The notes: a model not told the origin generated them from the letters alone. Shown: positions 33,161 to 46,262, numbered from the stretch's first letter. The stretch: 64,000 nucleotides of DNA from Isoetes taiwanensis (GCA_021234155.1 JAJEKV010000037.1:686001-750000); one strand, 5' to 3'. Numbers and translations: made by a program.

Positions 33161-33354
33161 CACGTGGTTGACAAATAAGAGCATGCCATGTTATAAAACC
33201 TAGATTTCTTACAATCCATGCGATGGACATTCTATGGTGGAATATATCAAAGAGAACGTTCAGAATCTACGAGACGTGGGAAAGGGACAACCGTCCTTAA
33301 ATGAGGTAACTGTCTGAACAGGCGACACGTGTCGGAGGATGATATGTCCACGTG
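33161..33354 (+). promoter_or_regulatory. Three G-boxes upstream of the SEN1-like gene
   Basis: CACGTG occurs at 33161-33166, 33326-33331 (in CGACACGTGTCG) and 33349-33354. All lie within 240 bp of the TATA box. G-boxes bind plant bZIP and bHLH factors; the middle one also fits an ABA-response element. Function is inferred from position only. Confidence 0.5.
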
Positions 33355-33399
33355 AGACCTCTGGCCGGCCTCAAATGCAGAGCTCCCGGCTCAACTACT

Positions 33400-33407
33400 T
33401 ATATAAA
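33400..33407 (+). promoter_or_regulatory. TATA box of the SEN1-like gene
   Basis: TATATAAA lies 231 bp before the chosen ATG. A pyrimidine-rich stretch suitable for initiation follows at about 33430-33465. Confidence 0.6.
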
Positions 33408-33469
33408 GCCCAACCCCCAAACAACACTGTCTACAACTCTAGCCTCCCGCTACACCCTTCGCCGGAGCT

Positions 33470-33547
33470 ATGGAGCTCTTGATTGATCGGCAGTTCCTCC
33501 CTCTTCATCCATTTCCAGGTAGGGGACTCTGCCTGCCCTTTTTTTGA
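33470..33547 (+). promoter_or_regulatory. Upstream ORF in the SEN1-like leader (25 codons)
   Basis: An ATG at 33470 starts a frame MELLIDRQFLPLHPFPG ending in TGA at 33547 if the leader is unspliced. A potential donor CCAG/GTAGGG lies at 33518/33519. The acceptors just after the main ATG do not restore the helicase frame from this ATG, so it is more likely a uORF than the true start. Confidence 0.4.
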
Positions 33548-33637
33548 TTGGACTTGCTCAATCCCCCAATGCAAACCTAATCGCCCTATCTGCCTTAGCC
33601 ATAGATTCTGTTCCCTTGCCTTTTTGTTTCCGCTTCA

Positions 33638-36600
33638 ATGGTTCGCATTGCCCGAATTAGGGCTTCGGACAGTGGCAGGTTAAATTTTGATCTCAACCTG
33701 CCTCCTCCTCCCCCCCAGTCCCCTGATAAGGTTTTGATTCAAGGAGTTGAAACTTCAGATGTAGGACAACCTTCTTGTTCCAATTTGTCTGTAGAATCCA
33801 AGCAGATTAAAGAAGTTGTTAATGGAAAATCTAGTTGTAGTGATCCAGCTGCTGGTATGGAGATCGAGAATGATTCTTCACACGTTGAAAGTTGTGATCT
33901 TTCTTCATCTAAAGAGATCTCACAAGAAACCCTACAACAGCTCGTCTTGCCTGGAACCCACCCCCGTGAAATTTCTCCCATTGACCCTTTGGAACCTAAA
34001 TTGCAGCCAAATGGAGAAGCTTCTGCCATAGTTGACAAAGTGAGCTCTGAATCTTTGTCTGTTGATGATTTCCAAAACAAGTCACAGACAAAGGAAGTGC
34101 CTGCAACCTTAAATGATGGTGAAGGAAGGCCAAATCTCTCAGTTTCTGATGAGACTGCATCTATCTCTGTCAAAGATTCATCTCAAGAACCTGAAACCAA
34201 TAACAGGGATGCCTGCATATCAGAACCATCTTCAGATATTGGGGATTCTGGAGAAGCAAGCTGCATTGGACCACCAGTGGTCACTGAAGGTGTTGATGTC
34301 GATCCTGATAGGAAGAAGTCAGGAATAAAAGATGTAAAGCTAGGAAAGAAACGCGGAAGGCAGACAATGATGCTAGAGGTTAATGAATCGCTTCAAAGAG
34401 CACGTCCTCCAAAACTCCCCTTAGTACAAAAGTCTAATGCTCAATTGCCTTCTGGGCGGGATATCAAGGAGAATTTGCAGTCTCCACAAATTTCAAACGT
34501 TTTCTCCCAGAAACAATATTCGCCAGCACACAGACAAGCTGTAGATTCAAACATTGAAAGTAGGAAAAGTGGTTTGGACGAGGTACTTGAACTAAGGGAG
34601 AGACCAGGAACCATGGAAGGGAAGCAAGGGAAGCCACAATTCCAGAGGCCTTCTATGAGGAGACAGGCAGATGCACTGGAGGTCAAACAATTACAAAGAT
34701 TTCCATCGAGGAAACAAGTTACAGGCGGAAAACGACAATACTATTCATCGGACACATCAATTGAACGTCTTCATCGAGAAGCCACATGCAGCAAGCTATG
34801 GCAGAACAATGGTTTGTTTCCACCCTTTTTCCTTCCATGTATTGAGAGCACTATTCTCTATGTTCTGTGCCTGTCGTTCCTTTCGTGCTATTTCCGGTCG
34901 TTTCAACAGTTACCAGGGACTTCTAAAGATTATGAATGATTATGCTTAACTTCTTACCATGAATGATTATGCTTAACTTCTTACAATTATTTTGTACCTC
35001 TGGCTAATGGTTGCAGTGACATAAAATGGTAGCATATGCAATTATCATTATCTTTTAGATTTATTTTTTAATATCTTTCCTCTTGTACTACTACTCTCAT
35101 ATTAGGGACCTTTGGAAGTAGTTTACTTGGCCCGTTGTCTGTTGCTGCTGCGTCAGTAGCAGCTTACCTTACCTTTGGCGTCTTCACTTCAGTCTGGATA
35201 TCTGGATTGAATATTTTTATACTTGTGGAACTTGGTTATCAATGTTGTGGGAAGCTGAAATGAATTTTAGATGTTGTAGTATCTAATTTTTTCATGGCTG
35301 GCAAATCTAAGCTTTGGCTAAGAATGTGTAGCAAACTGTAATTTTGATTTCAGCTAAGATGTGATAGGAATATTAGGAGAAGTTCTATATTTTATGTCTA
35401 GTTGTCCAGGCATTTGAGGGTTCTTTCTACATCACATGTGTCTCTAACCTTGGCAGGCACTGGTGAGTGTGTTATTCTTGAAAGTGCAAGATAATTGAGC
35501 GAATGGAGCACACAAGCAAATGCAAAATAAGTATACAGGCATGCCTGCATCACTTCCTGGTCCTCTGCCAGTGTGCTTATTGCCTGCACCGCTCTTTATG
35601 TCCAGGGGTATTTTTTCTATGAAAAGCTAAAAGGTTCATAAATGGTGTGATGTATTAAAATATATGTCTGTTGGATTATCTATAGTCTCCCTTGAGTTAA
35701 ATCTCTCTCTTCCTTTTCTATTTTGAAGCCAATCTTTGATGATGCATAATGTGTAATAATGCAGGAGATGTGGAGTTGCAACGGGTACCAGACAGTTTTG
35801 CCTCTACGGATGAGTATGTGCAAGTCTTTGAACCACTACTGTTTGAGGAGTGCCGTGCCCAACTCCTTAGTGTCTGGGAAGAGGCATGTGAATCAAGTGC
35901 AAAGGAGGTTCATATTCCTGTGTCTATTAAAAGCGTTGAGAAACGTGACCGAGGTAGCGTAATTTTGTGATTAAAGAAAATCTTTCATAAAATACAGAGT
36001 TTTTGATCTTTTACAGAATAGTAATCCATTTTTTAGCAATGCCAAGTAGTGTAGCGAGGGCCTTGTTATATAATAATGTTTTAGAAGTTGCTACTTATGT
36101 TGTAATTTGATTGACGCCCGACATTAGTTGGTTTCTTTCATTCTGTGATAGCACAGTGGTGTTCCATACTATTTGGTTTAGAAATGGTCTTTCTGAACTT
36201 TGAGCCACTCGTAGAAGTGCCATTCCTAGAAGAGAATACTTCTGCTTTTTCACAATAAAACTATCAAATTGGTTGGTTCAAGCAGTGAGTTGACTAATAA
36301 GTATTATTATTCGTTACATCATATGCAAAACGCCATGTGTGTCATGAAGTTTCTCAAAACTTTCAGCAGCATTCTGTTATTTTTTTGCTAAACATCTTTG
36401 AAATTAACAAAGAATATGCATTGCATGAAGACACATTTTCTAGACTGTGAATGACCGCTATTCAAGATTTCTTCAAAGGAGTGCTCTATTAACTATTAGA
36501 TATATTGAAATTCCCTTTTATCTTTGCAAGACATCACATGCATTCCAATTTGTTTTACAGGTTGGTATGATGTAACTGTTCTGCCTTTGGAATCTCGAAC

Positions 36601-39600
36601 CCGCTTGACATTCAAAGAGGGTGATGTCGCAGTTATCTCCACCCCATGGCCGGGTTCAGGTATGTGAGTCTAACTCTTTAACTTATTTCTTTATCGAAAG
36701 CATGCTGTCAATTATTTTAATAACCCATTTCAAGTCAATAAGTCTTTCCTTTGGTAAAATGTTTGGCACTTTTTGGATGCAGTTATTCGAAGAAGAGGTC
36801 GCGGCAAGGAGTCCATCATAGAAGAAGCGAAAGAGGAAGGAGAGTTTTCCAGCAGAGTAGCAGGGATAGTCCGGCGGTATCTGCCCATAGACCTACGTGA
36901 TCCGCATGGTGCTATTCTCTTTTTCCATGTTCCTGAGGCAGATTTGGAGGATAGGTACGTCTGCATAATGAGGCTACTTGAGGGTTTTAAGCACAATCCT
37001 GTAGGAGCTTCTATTCTTCTTGTTTAGTACTTGTCTCGGTGATGGGTAGAGGTTTGCAGGGTCTGGAACATGGAGGTTCCAAGAACCTGCACTTGCGTGG
37101 CATTGATTTGGATAGTAGGTCCCTCAATGGTTGTCTTGACTTCTATACCATACAAAGTCTCATATATGCTTGTTGAAGGTACCAACTTTACAAATCAGAT
37201 TTAATGTTGAGCTGAGAAATATACTTTCTTACTTACGTATGCCCTCAAGCAGTGCAGACAGGTTTGAAAGTAGACCAAAGCTATTGGTGCATTGCACATA
37301 TCATGGGGTATAGGACAACCCTGCCCATTTAAAGGATGCCAAAAGAGAGATAATATTATGTGAGATGAAGAATGTATTGCAATTTGTATTTTTTCAGTAA
37401 CTTGAGGGTCTGTCTGTGCATAGCCATTTATGCAGTAAACTCGGTGATTATGAAAAGTAGTTTGATGCTATCAACACTAAATATGTTTCCGGAGCTCGAA
37501 TGAATATACAACCAATAAAACAATCCTAAAGCAGTGAAATGAAGATTAATGGTCCTGTGAGCAAGATAGGTAAAAATGAGGTCCCCCGCTCCTTCACGCG
37601 CATGCTCCAGGTGTGCTGCACAAATGGCAGTCCAGTGAACATTGTTTTGCTTGACATGTAGTGATTGCTTGGGTTCCAATTTAGTACTTATACATGTAAT
37701 TCTTACAGGGGAAATTCTACTCCAAACAATACACAGACATTGAAAGATCTACAATGCCAAGGAATAACTTGGTATCTCACGGTGCTCGGATCCCTTGCGA
37801 CAACTCAACGAGAATATGTGGCCTTACATGGGCTTCATCGTCTACATCCACAGGTATTCAGATCTAACTGCAAACCTTCATCTTGCTCTAAGGGTAATCA
37901 TTGTCCATCTAGTGAGACTGATGTTGAGTCCTCCTTATACAGCTCGTAAATGCAATTCTGAAGCCACGTCCTGAATTGTTTCCCCGCTATGACAAAGAAA
38001 GCCCTGGTCTTCCTCCAGGTTTTACAGCCCCCTTTGTGCAGTACCTTTATAATAACTTTAACAGTCCACAGTTGACTGCGATTCAGTGGGCAGCATTGCA
38101 TACTGCTGCAGGAACTTCAGTGCAGGCATCAGGGAAGCGGCAGGAACTTTGGCCTTTTACACTGGTCCAGGGACCCCCAGGGACAGGGAAGACCCATACG
38201 GTATGGGGTATGCTGAATGTAATTCATCTTGTCCAATATCAGCGATATTATGCTGCGCTACTCAAGAAACTTGCGCCTGGAAGTGTGTCTTCAACAGCAG
38301 ATGAAGCATCAAGTACGAATAATGCTGAGCTTGATGAGCGTGGTGGGTGGATTGATGAAGTATTGCAGAAGATGGAAACAGGATTGGCACGTATGCTTCC
38401 AAAGCTTTGCCCTAAGCCTCGCATGCTTGTTTGTGCTCCTTCCAATGCTGCTACAGATGAACTGCTTTCCCGTGTTCTTGACCGAGGGTTTATGGATGGT
38501 GAGAAAAACATTTACCGTCCTGATGTTGCACGTGTTGGAGTTGATCCTCAGACAAGAGCTGCCCAAGCAGTGTCTGTTGAGAAACGAACAGACCAGTTAT
38601 TGGCCAAAAGCAGGGATGAAGTTATTTTATGGCTACGTGATCTTCAGATGAGGCAAGTAAGCTTGGCTCAAAGCATCGCAACAATACAAAAGGACTTGCA
38701 AGTTTCTGCTGCAATGCGTGCGCAAGCTGGCACAGATGTGGAACCTGCAGTTCTTGCAGCACGTGACCAAACAAGAGACGTAATGCTCCAGCAATTGGCG
38801 AGAAATGTGGAGGAACGGGATAAGACATTAGTTGAGATGTCACGTCTTTGGATTGTGGAATGCTTTCACAGGCCAGGGAGTGCTTATTCTCAAGAGGAAG
38901 CCAGAGCAAAACTTGAAGAGAGTTTTGCTACTGAAGCAGAAATAGTGTTTACAACTGTTTCCAGTAGTGGCAGGAGAATATTTCAGAACCTTCCACGTGG
39001 ATTTGATATCGTTGTCATTGATGAATCTGCCCAGGCAAGTGAAGCAGCGATCTTACCTCCTCTCAGCCTTGGGGCGGGCCGTTGTGTGCTTGTTGGAGAC
39101 CCTCAGCAACTACCTGCGACTGTAATCAGCCGTGTGGCTGATACTATGCAGTTCAGCCGTAGTCTATTTGAAAGATTCCAACAGGCAGGATGCCCTACTA
39201 TGATGCTGACTGTACAATACAGGATGCATCCTCAAATACGGCAGTTCCCGTCTCGTTATTTCTACCAGGACCGTCTTATTGACAGTGATAGTGTGAAGGG
39301 TTTAGCTGATGAAGTATACCATAAAGACCCAATGTTGCAACCTTACTTGTTCTTTGACGTAAGCCATGGCAGGGAAAGCCACAGTGGATCAGTTTCTTAT
39401 CAAAACATCCATGAAGCACAGTTTGCAGTGAAGTTGTATGAGCATTTGCAGAAGTGCTTGCAATCCGCAGGAGCCCCAAAAGTTACTGTTGGAATCATAT
39501 CTCCATATAAATTGCAATTGAAGTGCTTGCAGAAAGAGTTTGAAGCTGCTTTGAAATCTGATGTGGACAAGAGGGATGTTTACATCAACAGTGTAGATGC

Positions 39601-40241
39601 TTTTCAAGGACAGGAACGAGATGTCATCATTATGTCCTGTGTACGGGCTTCCAATCATGGGGTTGGTTTTGTAGCTGATATTCGTCGCATGAATGTAGCT
39701 CTCACTCGTGCTCGTCGTTCTCTTTGGGTAAAGTGGAACATCTGTTTTCGATTCTCATTCTGATGATGCAAAAGTTGATTTGGTGCACTTAGTACTCTTA
39801 TTTTTGTACCTGTGCTTTTGTGTCTTAATCCTATACGAGATTGTGAATAAATCATTTTATAGCTTGTCATTTTGTTTGCAGGTGATAGGCAATGCAGCAA
39901 CTTTAGGTCAGTCTGAGGACTGGGCTGCCCTTATTGCCGATTCAAAGACTAGGGGGTGTTTCATCAGTTCAGCAAAATGCCTGGAACTAGGCTCAGTTGT
40001 CCCACCAGTAAATCAAAATGAGCAGGGTGCTTTACAGATATCAAGATTGGGTGGTTATTTAAGAAGCAGACAGGAACTAAACGCTCAGTCCCAACAGGAT
40101 GCAATAGGAGGCATGGATCGTCGTTTTGGTGTATTTAAGGTTGGTGGGTACAGGTCTAGACAGGTTGATCAACCTCTAGAGCATGGCCACACATCAGATA
40201 GATACTTACAACAGCATAACAGGTTAGGAAAAGGACAGTGA
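33638..40241 (+). CDS. SEN1/UPF1-type superfamily 1 helicase (seven exons, 1307 aa)
   Basis: Exons are 33638-34811, 35765-35953, 36561-36659, 36783-36954, 37709-37853, 37943-39727 and 39882-40241. All junctions are GT-AG and join in frame. The N-terminus has LNFDLNLPPPPP; (L)FDLN-x-PP is typical of this plant group. A long Ser/Glu-rich, probably disordered region follows to about residue 390. Next is a conserved domain with EYVQVFEPLLFEECRAQLLS and WYDVTVLPLES. The helicase core has GPPGTGKT at 670-677, DESAQ at 953-957, GDPQQLP at 978-984, QYRMHP at 1018, VDAFQGQERD at 1144 and LTRARR at 1180. All catalytic motifs are intact. Related helicases unwind RNA or RNA:DNA hybrids in transcription termination. 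It resembles the Arabidopsis At2g19120/At4g30100-type proteins more than MAA3. The start and the last exon are the least certain parts. Confidence 0.9.
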
Positions 40242-40428
40242 GAAGTTGAAGTACAAAAGAAGGGTGAACTTGATGGTGAAGACCATTTTGAGCACCTCAA
40301 CTTTTTGGGCAACATTTGCCAGGACCATTTGCATGTCCGGCTGAAAGTGCTTATTGTGCATGCAGCCAATGTGCCATGTAAATACTTGTTTATGTAGACA
40401 AGAAATATCAACACGGCATTGTACATCT

Positions 40429-40434
40429 AATAAA
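40429..40434 (+). promoter_or_regulatory. Polyadenylation signal of the SEN1-like gene
   Basis: AATAAA lies 188 bp after the stop. A second AATAAA is near 40513. Confidence 0.55.
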
Positions 40435-40519
40435 GCTCTTAGCAGCATCATGGTCAAGGCATTTTATCTGGTCCATTTTGTGCAGATGCTAAAAGAAAAA
40501 GGAATTCGCCAATAAAGAC

Positions 40520-42140
40520 TTGATGTGGCACTCTCCGCCTGGAGCAAATGGTGAAATTTAGCAGGAAGCTTATCTGTGTAACCATACCTAATTAAATTCA
40601 ACCTCCACGTTTATAGCAGGGAGGAGAATTCCAACAATCTCGTTGCTGCATGATTATAATCCTTCTAGTGAGTTATTTCTTCTTTTTCATGTTCAGTACT
40701 TTTATGCAAAGTGAGCCAGGGGGGAAGTAATTGCGTTTCTATGCTGCAAAGGGAATGCAAAGCATATCCACCACCTAGAGTAGATACTTTAATTTGACTA
40801 TGTCCTGATTCATGCTTTTGGTTCCTTACTGTGTGTTGGGCGGCTTTGCTGGAAATTAAAAATAGGTACCATAACAGCACTAATTAATGCCTTGCTTTTT
40901 TGTGTGACTATGATCCATGCGTGTATTTAACTGATTATTTTAACCATTGTCTCTCAGGAAGTTTGAAGGATATCAGCTTTCTGCTGCATCTTCCAATGCT
41001 GGAATATGATTTTGGGACAAGGTAAATCCAACGGATGATTTCAGAAGCAGGTTAATATATTTTGAATAACCGAGAGTTGTACAAGGGACTGCCGAAAATA
41101 AATGTCAATATAAAAAAATAAAACGGCCAAAGATAGGAAGCTGAAACGGAAACTCTACCTAAAACCATCCCTTTTGGTCATGACCTTTGTTAGATTGACC
41201 ATTATTGATGAAAGATAGTCCCACATGCAACTGGCATAAAAAATATGCTAGATAATTGAAGGCGTCAACTGCTATAGGACTTTGACTTGTTTTTGTTTCT
41301 TACGTGAACCATATTTAACATGCCCCTCAAATTTTCGTAAGTCAAATCATCAAGTACATACAAAGTGCTAAGTGGACCACCTATAAGCGTATGCAATTCC
41401 AAATAGAATATCAAGCAGACAAGAGACATGTGAAAGTGCCTGAGGTGTCAAAAACGGCTGAAAATAAGCTTTCGCTAGATGTGGTGATACCTTTGCAAAG
41501 ATATTCGACAAAATCGCAGAATCACATTGCAATTGTGCAGTCAAAATGATTACGCCTGGCTCTAACTTGGATCAGACCATTTTCGGACCAGATGAGTTTC
41601 AATCGGACAATTGCTTGCTTGCTGTTTAGTCACGGCAGTGATTCCATGGGGCGGAATAGTTTGTTGTGAATTCGCCGGGTTATGTCAAAAACACTATATT
41701 TTTTCAGAAGGCATTTTAATTGGATGTGATTTGGCAGTAGCTTTGGCGCTTCTAATACGAGGATTAGTGTTTTGGTGCTTATATAGGAGATGCTTCTAAT
41801 AGGAGGATTAGTAATGTTTCGCTTAAAAGGTTAAAGAGGCAGGATTTAAATAAAAGGAGAGATTTGTATCGATCGAGACTCATATGGTAGCCTTTAGAAA
41901 GGCTATTAGTGAATCAACCAAAGTAGGAGGTAGATTTGCGTAAATTGCCATCAAACCACACATAGTATTTTAACATCATTGCCACATTACAAAAGAAATA
42001 CAACTTGTTGACAAGGTACGCCATCCAAGTCTTATTGATGTTGTAGTTGAAAAGTTCTAGCTGGTGTACGACTAGTTCTACATGCCAAATGGACGCTTTG
42101 AAAAAGTAATATTTGCTAAGAATGTTGACTGCATGTTAAG
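40520..42140. other. Intergenic DNA, no recognised gene
   Basis: AT-rich, with a short imperfect repeat of TAATA(C/G)GAGGATTAGT near 41755 and 41798. No coding sequence recognised. Confidence 0.5.
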
Positions 42141-42149
42141 TAGGAAATT

Positions 42150-42310
42150 AAGGCAATGATAGCTCGCGAACTTGGATATCTTCATGCAAAGTTCATAATA
42201 GTCACTCTGATGCATCATAACATGGATGCAGATTTCAATCCCTGTCTAAGTGACTTTGGGCTTGCAAGGTTATTTGATGGTAATAAATCTTTTGTTACAG
42301 CTTCCTGACT
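42150..42310 (+). pseudogene. Receptor-like kinase fragment (subdomains VI-VII)
   Basis: The frame reads ELGYLHAK and then DADFNPCLSDFGLARLFDGN. This matches the catalytic-loop to DFG region of plant receptor-like kinases, closest in style to lectin-domain RLKs. The HRDVK segment is destroyed and the frame stops at about 42308. It is an isolated fragment. Confidence 0.65.
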
Positions 42311-42389
42311 TCAAGGCACAATTGGCTATTTAGCACCATTATGCTAAATTGCCAACTGTGCCTTGATTCCTAGTTCCATAAAACTTGCT

Positions 42390-42870
42390 ATTTTTAGACT
42401 GAGGTGCTTGCCCATGAGCATCTGGAACATTCCTTTTTGAGTATTTGCAAAGTTCCAAAAAACTTTTTTTTTTAGACTGAGGTGCTTGCCCAGGAGCATC
42501 TGAAACTTTCTAGAACATTTAGAGAACTTTCTATTTTAGACTAAGGCACTTGCTATTTTTAGATCGAGGTGCTTGCCCAGGAGCATCTGGAATATCCTAA
42601 AACATTCTTTTGAGCATTTGCAAACTTTTAGAAAACTTTCTATTTTTAGACTGAGGCATTTTCTATTTTTAGACGGTGCTGCTTATCTGTGAGCATCTGG
42701 AACACTTTAGAACATTCTATTTCGACTACTTGCAAAGTTTCAAAAAACTTTTTATTTTTAGACTGAGGTGTTTACCCATGAGTATCTGGAACATTCTAGG
42801 GCATTCTAGAAGATTCTAGTAGATTCCAGAGCCATCTAGAACATCCTAGAGCATCTTTGGATTATTTACC
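42390..42870 (+). repeat. HSE-rich repeat block 1
   Basis: Units of about 70-100 bp share GAGGTGCTTGCCCA(T/G)GAGCA, CTGGAACATTCTAGAACATT and CTATTTTTAGACTGAGG. The GAA/TTC alternation with 2-bp gaps matches heat-shock elements. Related blocks lie at 46.3, 47.1, 49.3-50.3, 60.5 and 62.2-63.6 kb. Confidence 0.85.
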
Positions 42871-42917
42871 CCACACCCTTAACTATATGTGAACTTTTTT
42901 TTTTTTTTTTAAGAAAC

Positions 42918-42990
42918 TAATGCTTGGCTTAGTGGTAAGCATGGGGGGTTTGAAGGGCACGGACTAGGGTTTGATTCCACTCCACAACCA
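42918..42990 (+). repeat. tRNA-like A/B-box module (diverged copy)
   Basis: TGGCTTAGTGGTAAG (A box) and GGTTTGATTCC (B box) are about 45 bp apart. This is followed by the GCCACGTGGCGC(A/C)TCCT tail seen in the other copies. Confidence 0.6.
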
Positions 42991-43519
42991 ATAAGTTTTA
43001 AAATGGGTGGGGGGATAAGGAGGCCCGAGATTGCGCCACGTGGCGCATCCTCCACCGTCGATGGGCATGGAATACAGACTCACTTACGCCAGAAAACCCC
43101 CTAGCTGTTTTTCACCGTTCGGCTTCTTCTATTACATCTGGCAAACCAAAACTCAATTCAGTTTCTAGAAAGACCTGTATGCTTCTTAGATATTTTTATG
43201 CTTACACGTGTAAACTAGAAGCTGGTCCGACCTTCCAGAAGTTTCATCGACCTTCCAGAACAACCGAGATCAACCGGAGCTTATTTTCTGCTTGCTTGGA
43301 TTGCTATGTTGCCACGTGTCTTTAGACCATTGAAATTCTAAACACGTCGTGGCGCCTCCTTATCCGTCGATGGGGTGTGAAATACTCACTCAGAGACTCA
43401 CTCACTTACGGACGCTATTCTTTTATAATATTAGACTAGAAAGGGCGGCGGCGGTAGGGCCCTTTTCTTTAACCGGCCCTCGGCTCGGCGACCTCGGCCT
43501 TGCTTCATTTTGGGCCACC

Positions 43520-43751
43520 CATGTGCCCTATCTCCATCTCTCCTTTCTCTATTCTCTCTCTTCTCCCTCCTATCTCTTCCCTCTCTTCCCTCTCTTCTCT
43601 CTCTTCCCTCATCTCCCTCTCTCTCTCTCTCTTTCTTCTCTCTTCTCTCTGTCCCTTGTCCCCGTGTCTCTGTTCTCTCTCCTCTCTTATCTCTTTGTCC
43701 TATCTCCTCTCTTTCTCCCTCCTCTGTCTTCTCTTCTCTTTGTCTTTACCT

Positions 43752-43799
<48 letters not shown>

Positions 43800-43945
43800 C
43801 TCTTCCCTCTCCTCTCTCTTCTCTCTCCTCTCTCTTCTTTCCCCTCTCTTTTAGCTCTCCTCTCTCTCTTCTCTTTCCTTTCTCCTCTTTCCCTTCTCTC
43901 TCCCATATCTGTTCCCTCTCTCTCTCTCTCTCTCTCTCTCTTGCG
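43520..43945 (+). repeat. CT-rich microsatellite
   Basis: Nearly pure C/T with (CT)n runs and TTCC interruptions. The Ser/Leu-rich open frames across it come from the repeat. Confidence 0.95.
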
Positions 43946-43971
43946 TCGGCCACATGCTCCAAAATTTTTTT

Positions 43972-44025
43972 ATCTCTCGTGCTATACGGCGAGAGACAAT
44001 TTTTATACCGTATAGCATGAGAGAT
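43972..44025. repeat. 18-bp inverted repeat hairpin
   Basis: ATCTCTCGTGCTATACGG (43972-43989) pairs with CCGTATAGCATGAGAGAT (44008-44025), with 17 of 18 positions matching and an 18-bp loop. A further TCTCTCG palindromic stretch follows. Confidence 0.8.
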
Positions 44026-44049
44026 AATGAGAGACAATTATCTCTCGTT

Positions 44050-45144
44050 GCCTAACAAGGCCCGTTAAGGGCAAAAAAAAAAAACATGCCGGATTTCCTA
44101 GCTAACACTTTTCCGGGATCTCTCTTTTTTGGGATCCCCTGTTTACGGTTGCCGCCTGCGCTAAAGCTTGCCTGCACTGGCCGGAGAAGCAAGATGCACT
44201 GGCTCGCATTTTCAGTTCGGGATCCCCACAGAATAGACGGAACAGATGGGCAATTTCTTCTAATTTTCCACACATCGCACAGAATAGACAGAACAGATGG
44301 ACAATTTCTTCTAATTTTCTCTTCTTAGGGACAATTTCTGAGCAGGGTTTGTCTATCCAGCTCTGTAAGTCAACCTTTGGTCTCCAAAATGCGTTTCTGC
44401 TCCAAAACGCCCAATTTTGCTTGCTTCAATGTGATTTTCGGAAGCCCAAATTTATTCTTCGAAAGCCCAAATCTGTTCTAGTACCGAATCCCAGAGCAAG
44501 CAAAATCTGAAATCTATAATCAAGACAGGGAATTAGTGAAATATTTCCATTGAAATAGAGACCACAAGAATCAGAAAGCATCTCCTCGGCTGTGAATCCG
44601 TAATAGAGGCTATGGATTCTTTTTATATGGTCGTATCATTCTTATAAATTTTTATGTATGTCGGTTCCTGGAAGAATTAAAATAAGACGAAATCCAGAAC
44701 CAGAAAGATTATTCTAGAGAAGAATCAACCGGAGTTACATTCCCAAAATACTGTTTTGTGCAGCCCGGGAGAAAGCGATGATCCACCGTCGACTTCACAA
44801 CCTAACACCGATCGACTTCATAACCCAAATGATATTTGCGAAGGATCATGATTGAGTTGGGAACAAAAAAAACCAGGAAGAAAAAAAAAGCGGGGGTTTT
44901 GCTGCTGTGAATCCGGAATAGAGGCTTGCTCTAGTTACATCAAGACATGGCAAAAAAGAAGATGCCATAGCCGTACTCTGAAGAAGGAGGCGCATATCCA
45001 GAGGAGTTCGGCGCCATGGCCTTTTCATTTCCGAGAAGAAAACATAACAGAACCCAAAAACTTTCACGAGCCCCAAAAAACTTTCCACGAGCACGAAATC
45101 AAAATGGAAACTTAATGGGTTATGTATAATGGAAACGCCCCTAA
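44050..45144. other. Spacer with a short direct duplication
   Basis: CACAGAATAGACGGAACAGA (44227) is repeated at 44277 with the following CAATTTCTTCTAATTTTC. No gene seen. 44846-45187 has overlapping open frames with no domain. Confidence 0.5.
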
Positions 45145-45261
45145 CAGCAGTTAGGGGCAAATTGTCTCTCGAGGTGAGAGTCAACAAAACCCACTCTCAC
45201 CCATCTCTCCCCTTCTCCCATCTCTCGTATTGTCTCTGTAATCTCTAAGTCCGCATGTGGC

Positions 45262-45264
45262 CAA

Positions 45265-45348
<84 letters not shown>

Positions 45349-46089
45349 CTCTCTCTATTTCTCCCCTCTCTCTCTATCTTTCTCTCTCTTTTCTATCTCT
45401 CTTCTCTCTCTTCTCTCTCCTCCCTCCTTTCTTTCTCTCTCCTCTCTCTTTGTTTCTCTCTCTCTTCTCTCTCTTCCCTCTCCCTCTGTCTCTATTGTCT
45501 CTCCTCTCTCTTGTTTCTCTTTCCTGTCTCCTTGCTCTCTCTTTCCTCTCTCTTGCATCCTTCTTCTCTCTCTTCTCTCTCCTCCCATGCTCCCTTCTTT
45601 CTCTCTCTATCTTGCTCTCTCCTCTCTATTTCTCTCTATCTCTCTCTCTCTCTCTTCTCTCCCTCTTCCCTCTCTCTTCTCTCTCTTCTCTCTCCTCTGT
45701 GCTCTTCTCTCTCTCTCCTCTCTCTCTTCTCTTCTCTCTCTCTCCTCTCTCTCTCTCTCTCCTCCCTCTCCTCTTTTCTCTCTCTCTCCTCTTTCCTCTC
45801 TCCTCTCTCCTATCTCTCTCCTCTCTCTCTCCTATCTCTCCCCTTCTTTCTCTCTCTATCTTGCTCTCTCCTCTCTATTTCTCTCTATCTCTCTCTCTCT
45901 CTCTTCTCTCCCTCTTCCCTCTCTCTTCTCTCTCTTCTCTCTCCTCTGTGCTCTTCTCTCTCTCTCCACTCTCTCTTCTCTCTCTCTCTCTCCTCTCCTC
46001 TCTCTCCTCGCTCTCCTCTCTTCTCTCTCTCTCTCCTCTTTCCTCTCTCCTCTCTCCTATCTCTCTCTCTCTCTCCTCTCTCTCTCTCC

Positions 46090-46141
<52 letters not shown>

Positions 46142-46262
46142 CTCTCTCTCTCTCTCTCCTCTCTCTCTATTTCTCCTCTCTCTCTCTACCTTTCTCTCTC
46201 TTTTCTATTTCCCTCCTCTCTCTTCTCTCTCCTCTCTCCCTCCTCTCTCTTCTCTCTCTAGC
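45262..46262 (+). repeat. Long CT microsatellite (about 1 kb)
   Basis: (CT)n with TTCTCTC and CTCCTCTC variants, including an internal near-exact duplication (45600-45720 versus 45850-45960). The large Ser/Leu ORFs here are not genes. Confidence 0.97.

Noticed and set aside
33470-33518. ATG at 33470 as the true start of the SEN1-like protein through a first intron
   Set aside because: The donor at 33519 leaves phase 1, and the nearby acceptors 33661, 33673 and 33679 do not restore the helicase frame.
38086-38651. Alternative-frame ORFs inside the helicase exon
   Set aside because: Shadows of the SEN1-like frame, which carries all helicase motifs.
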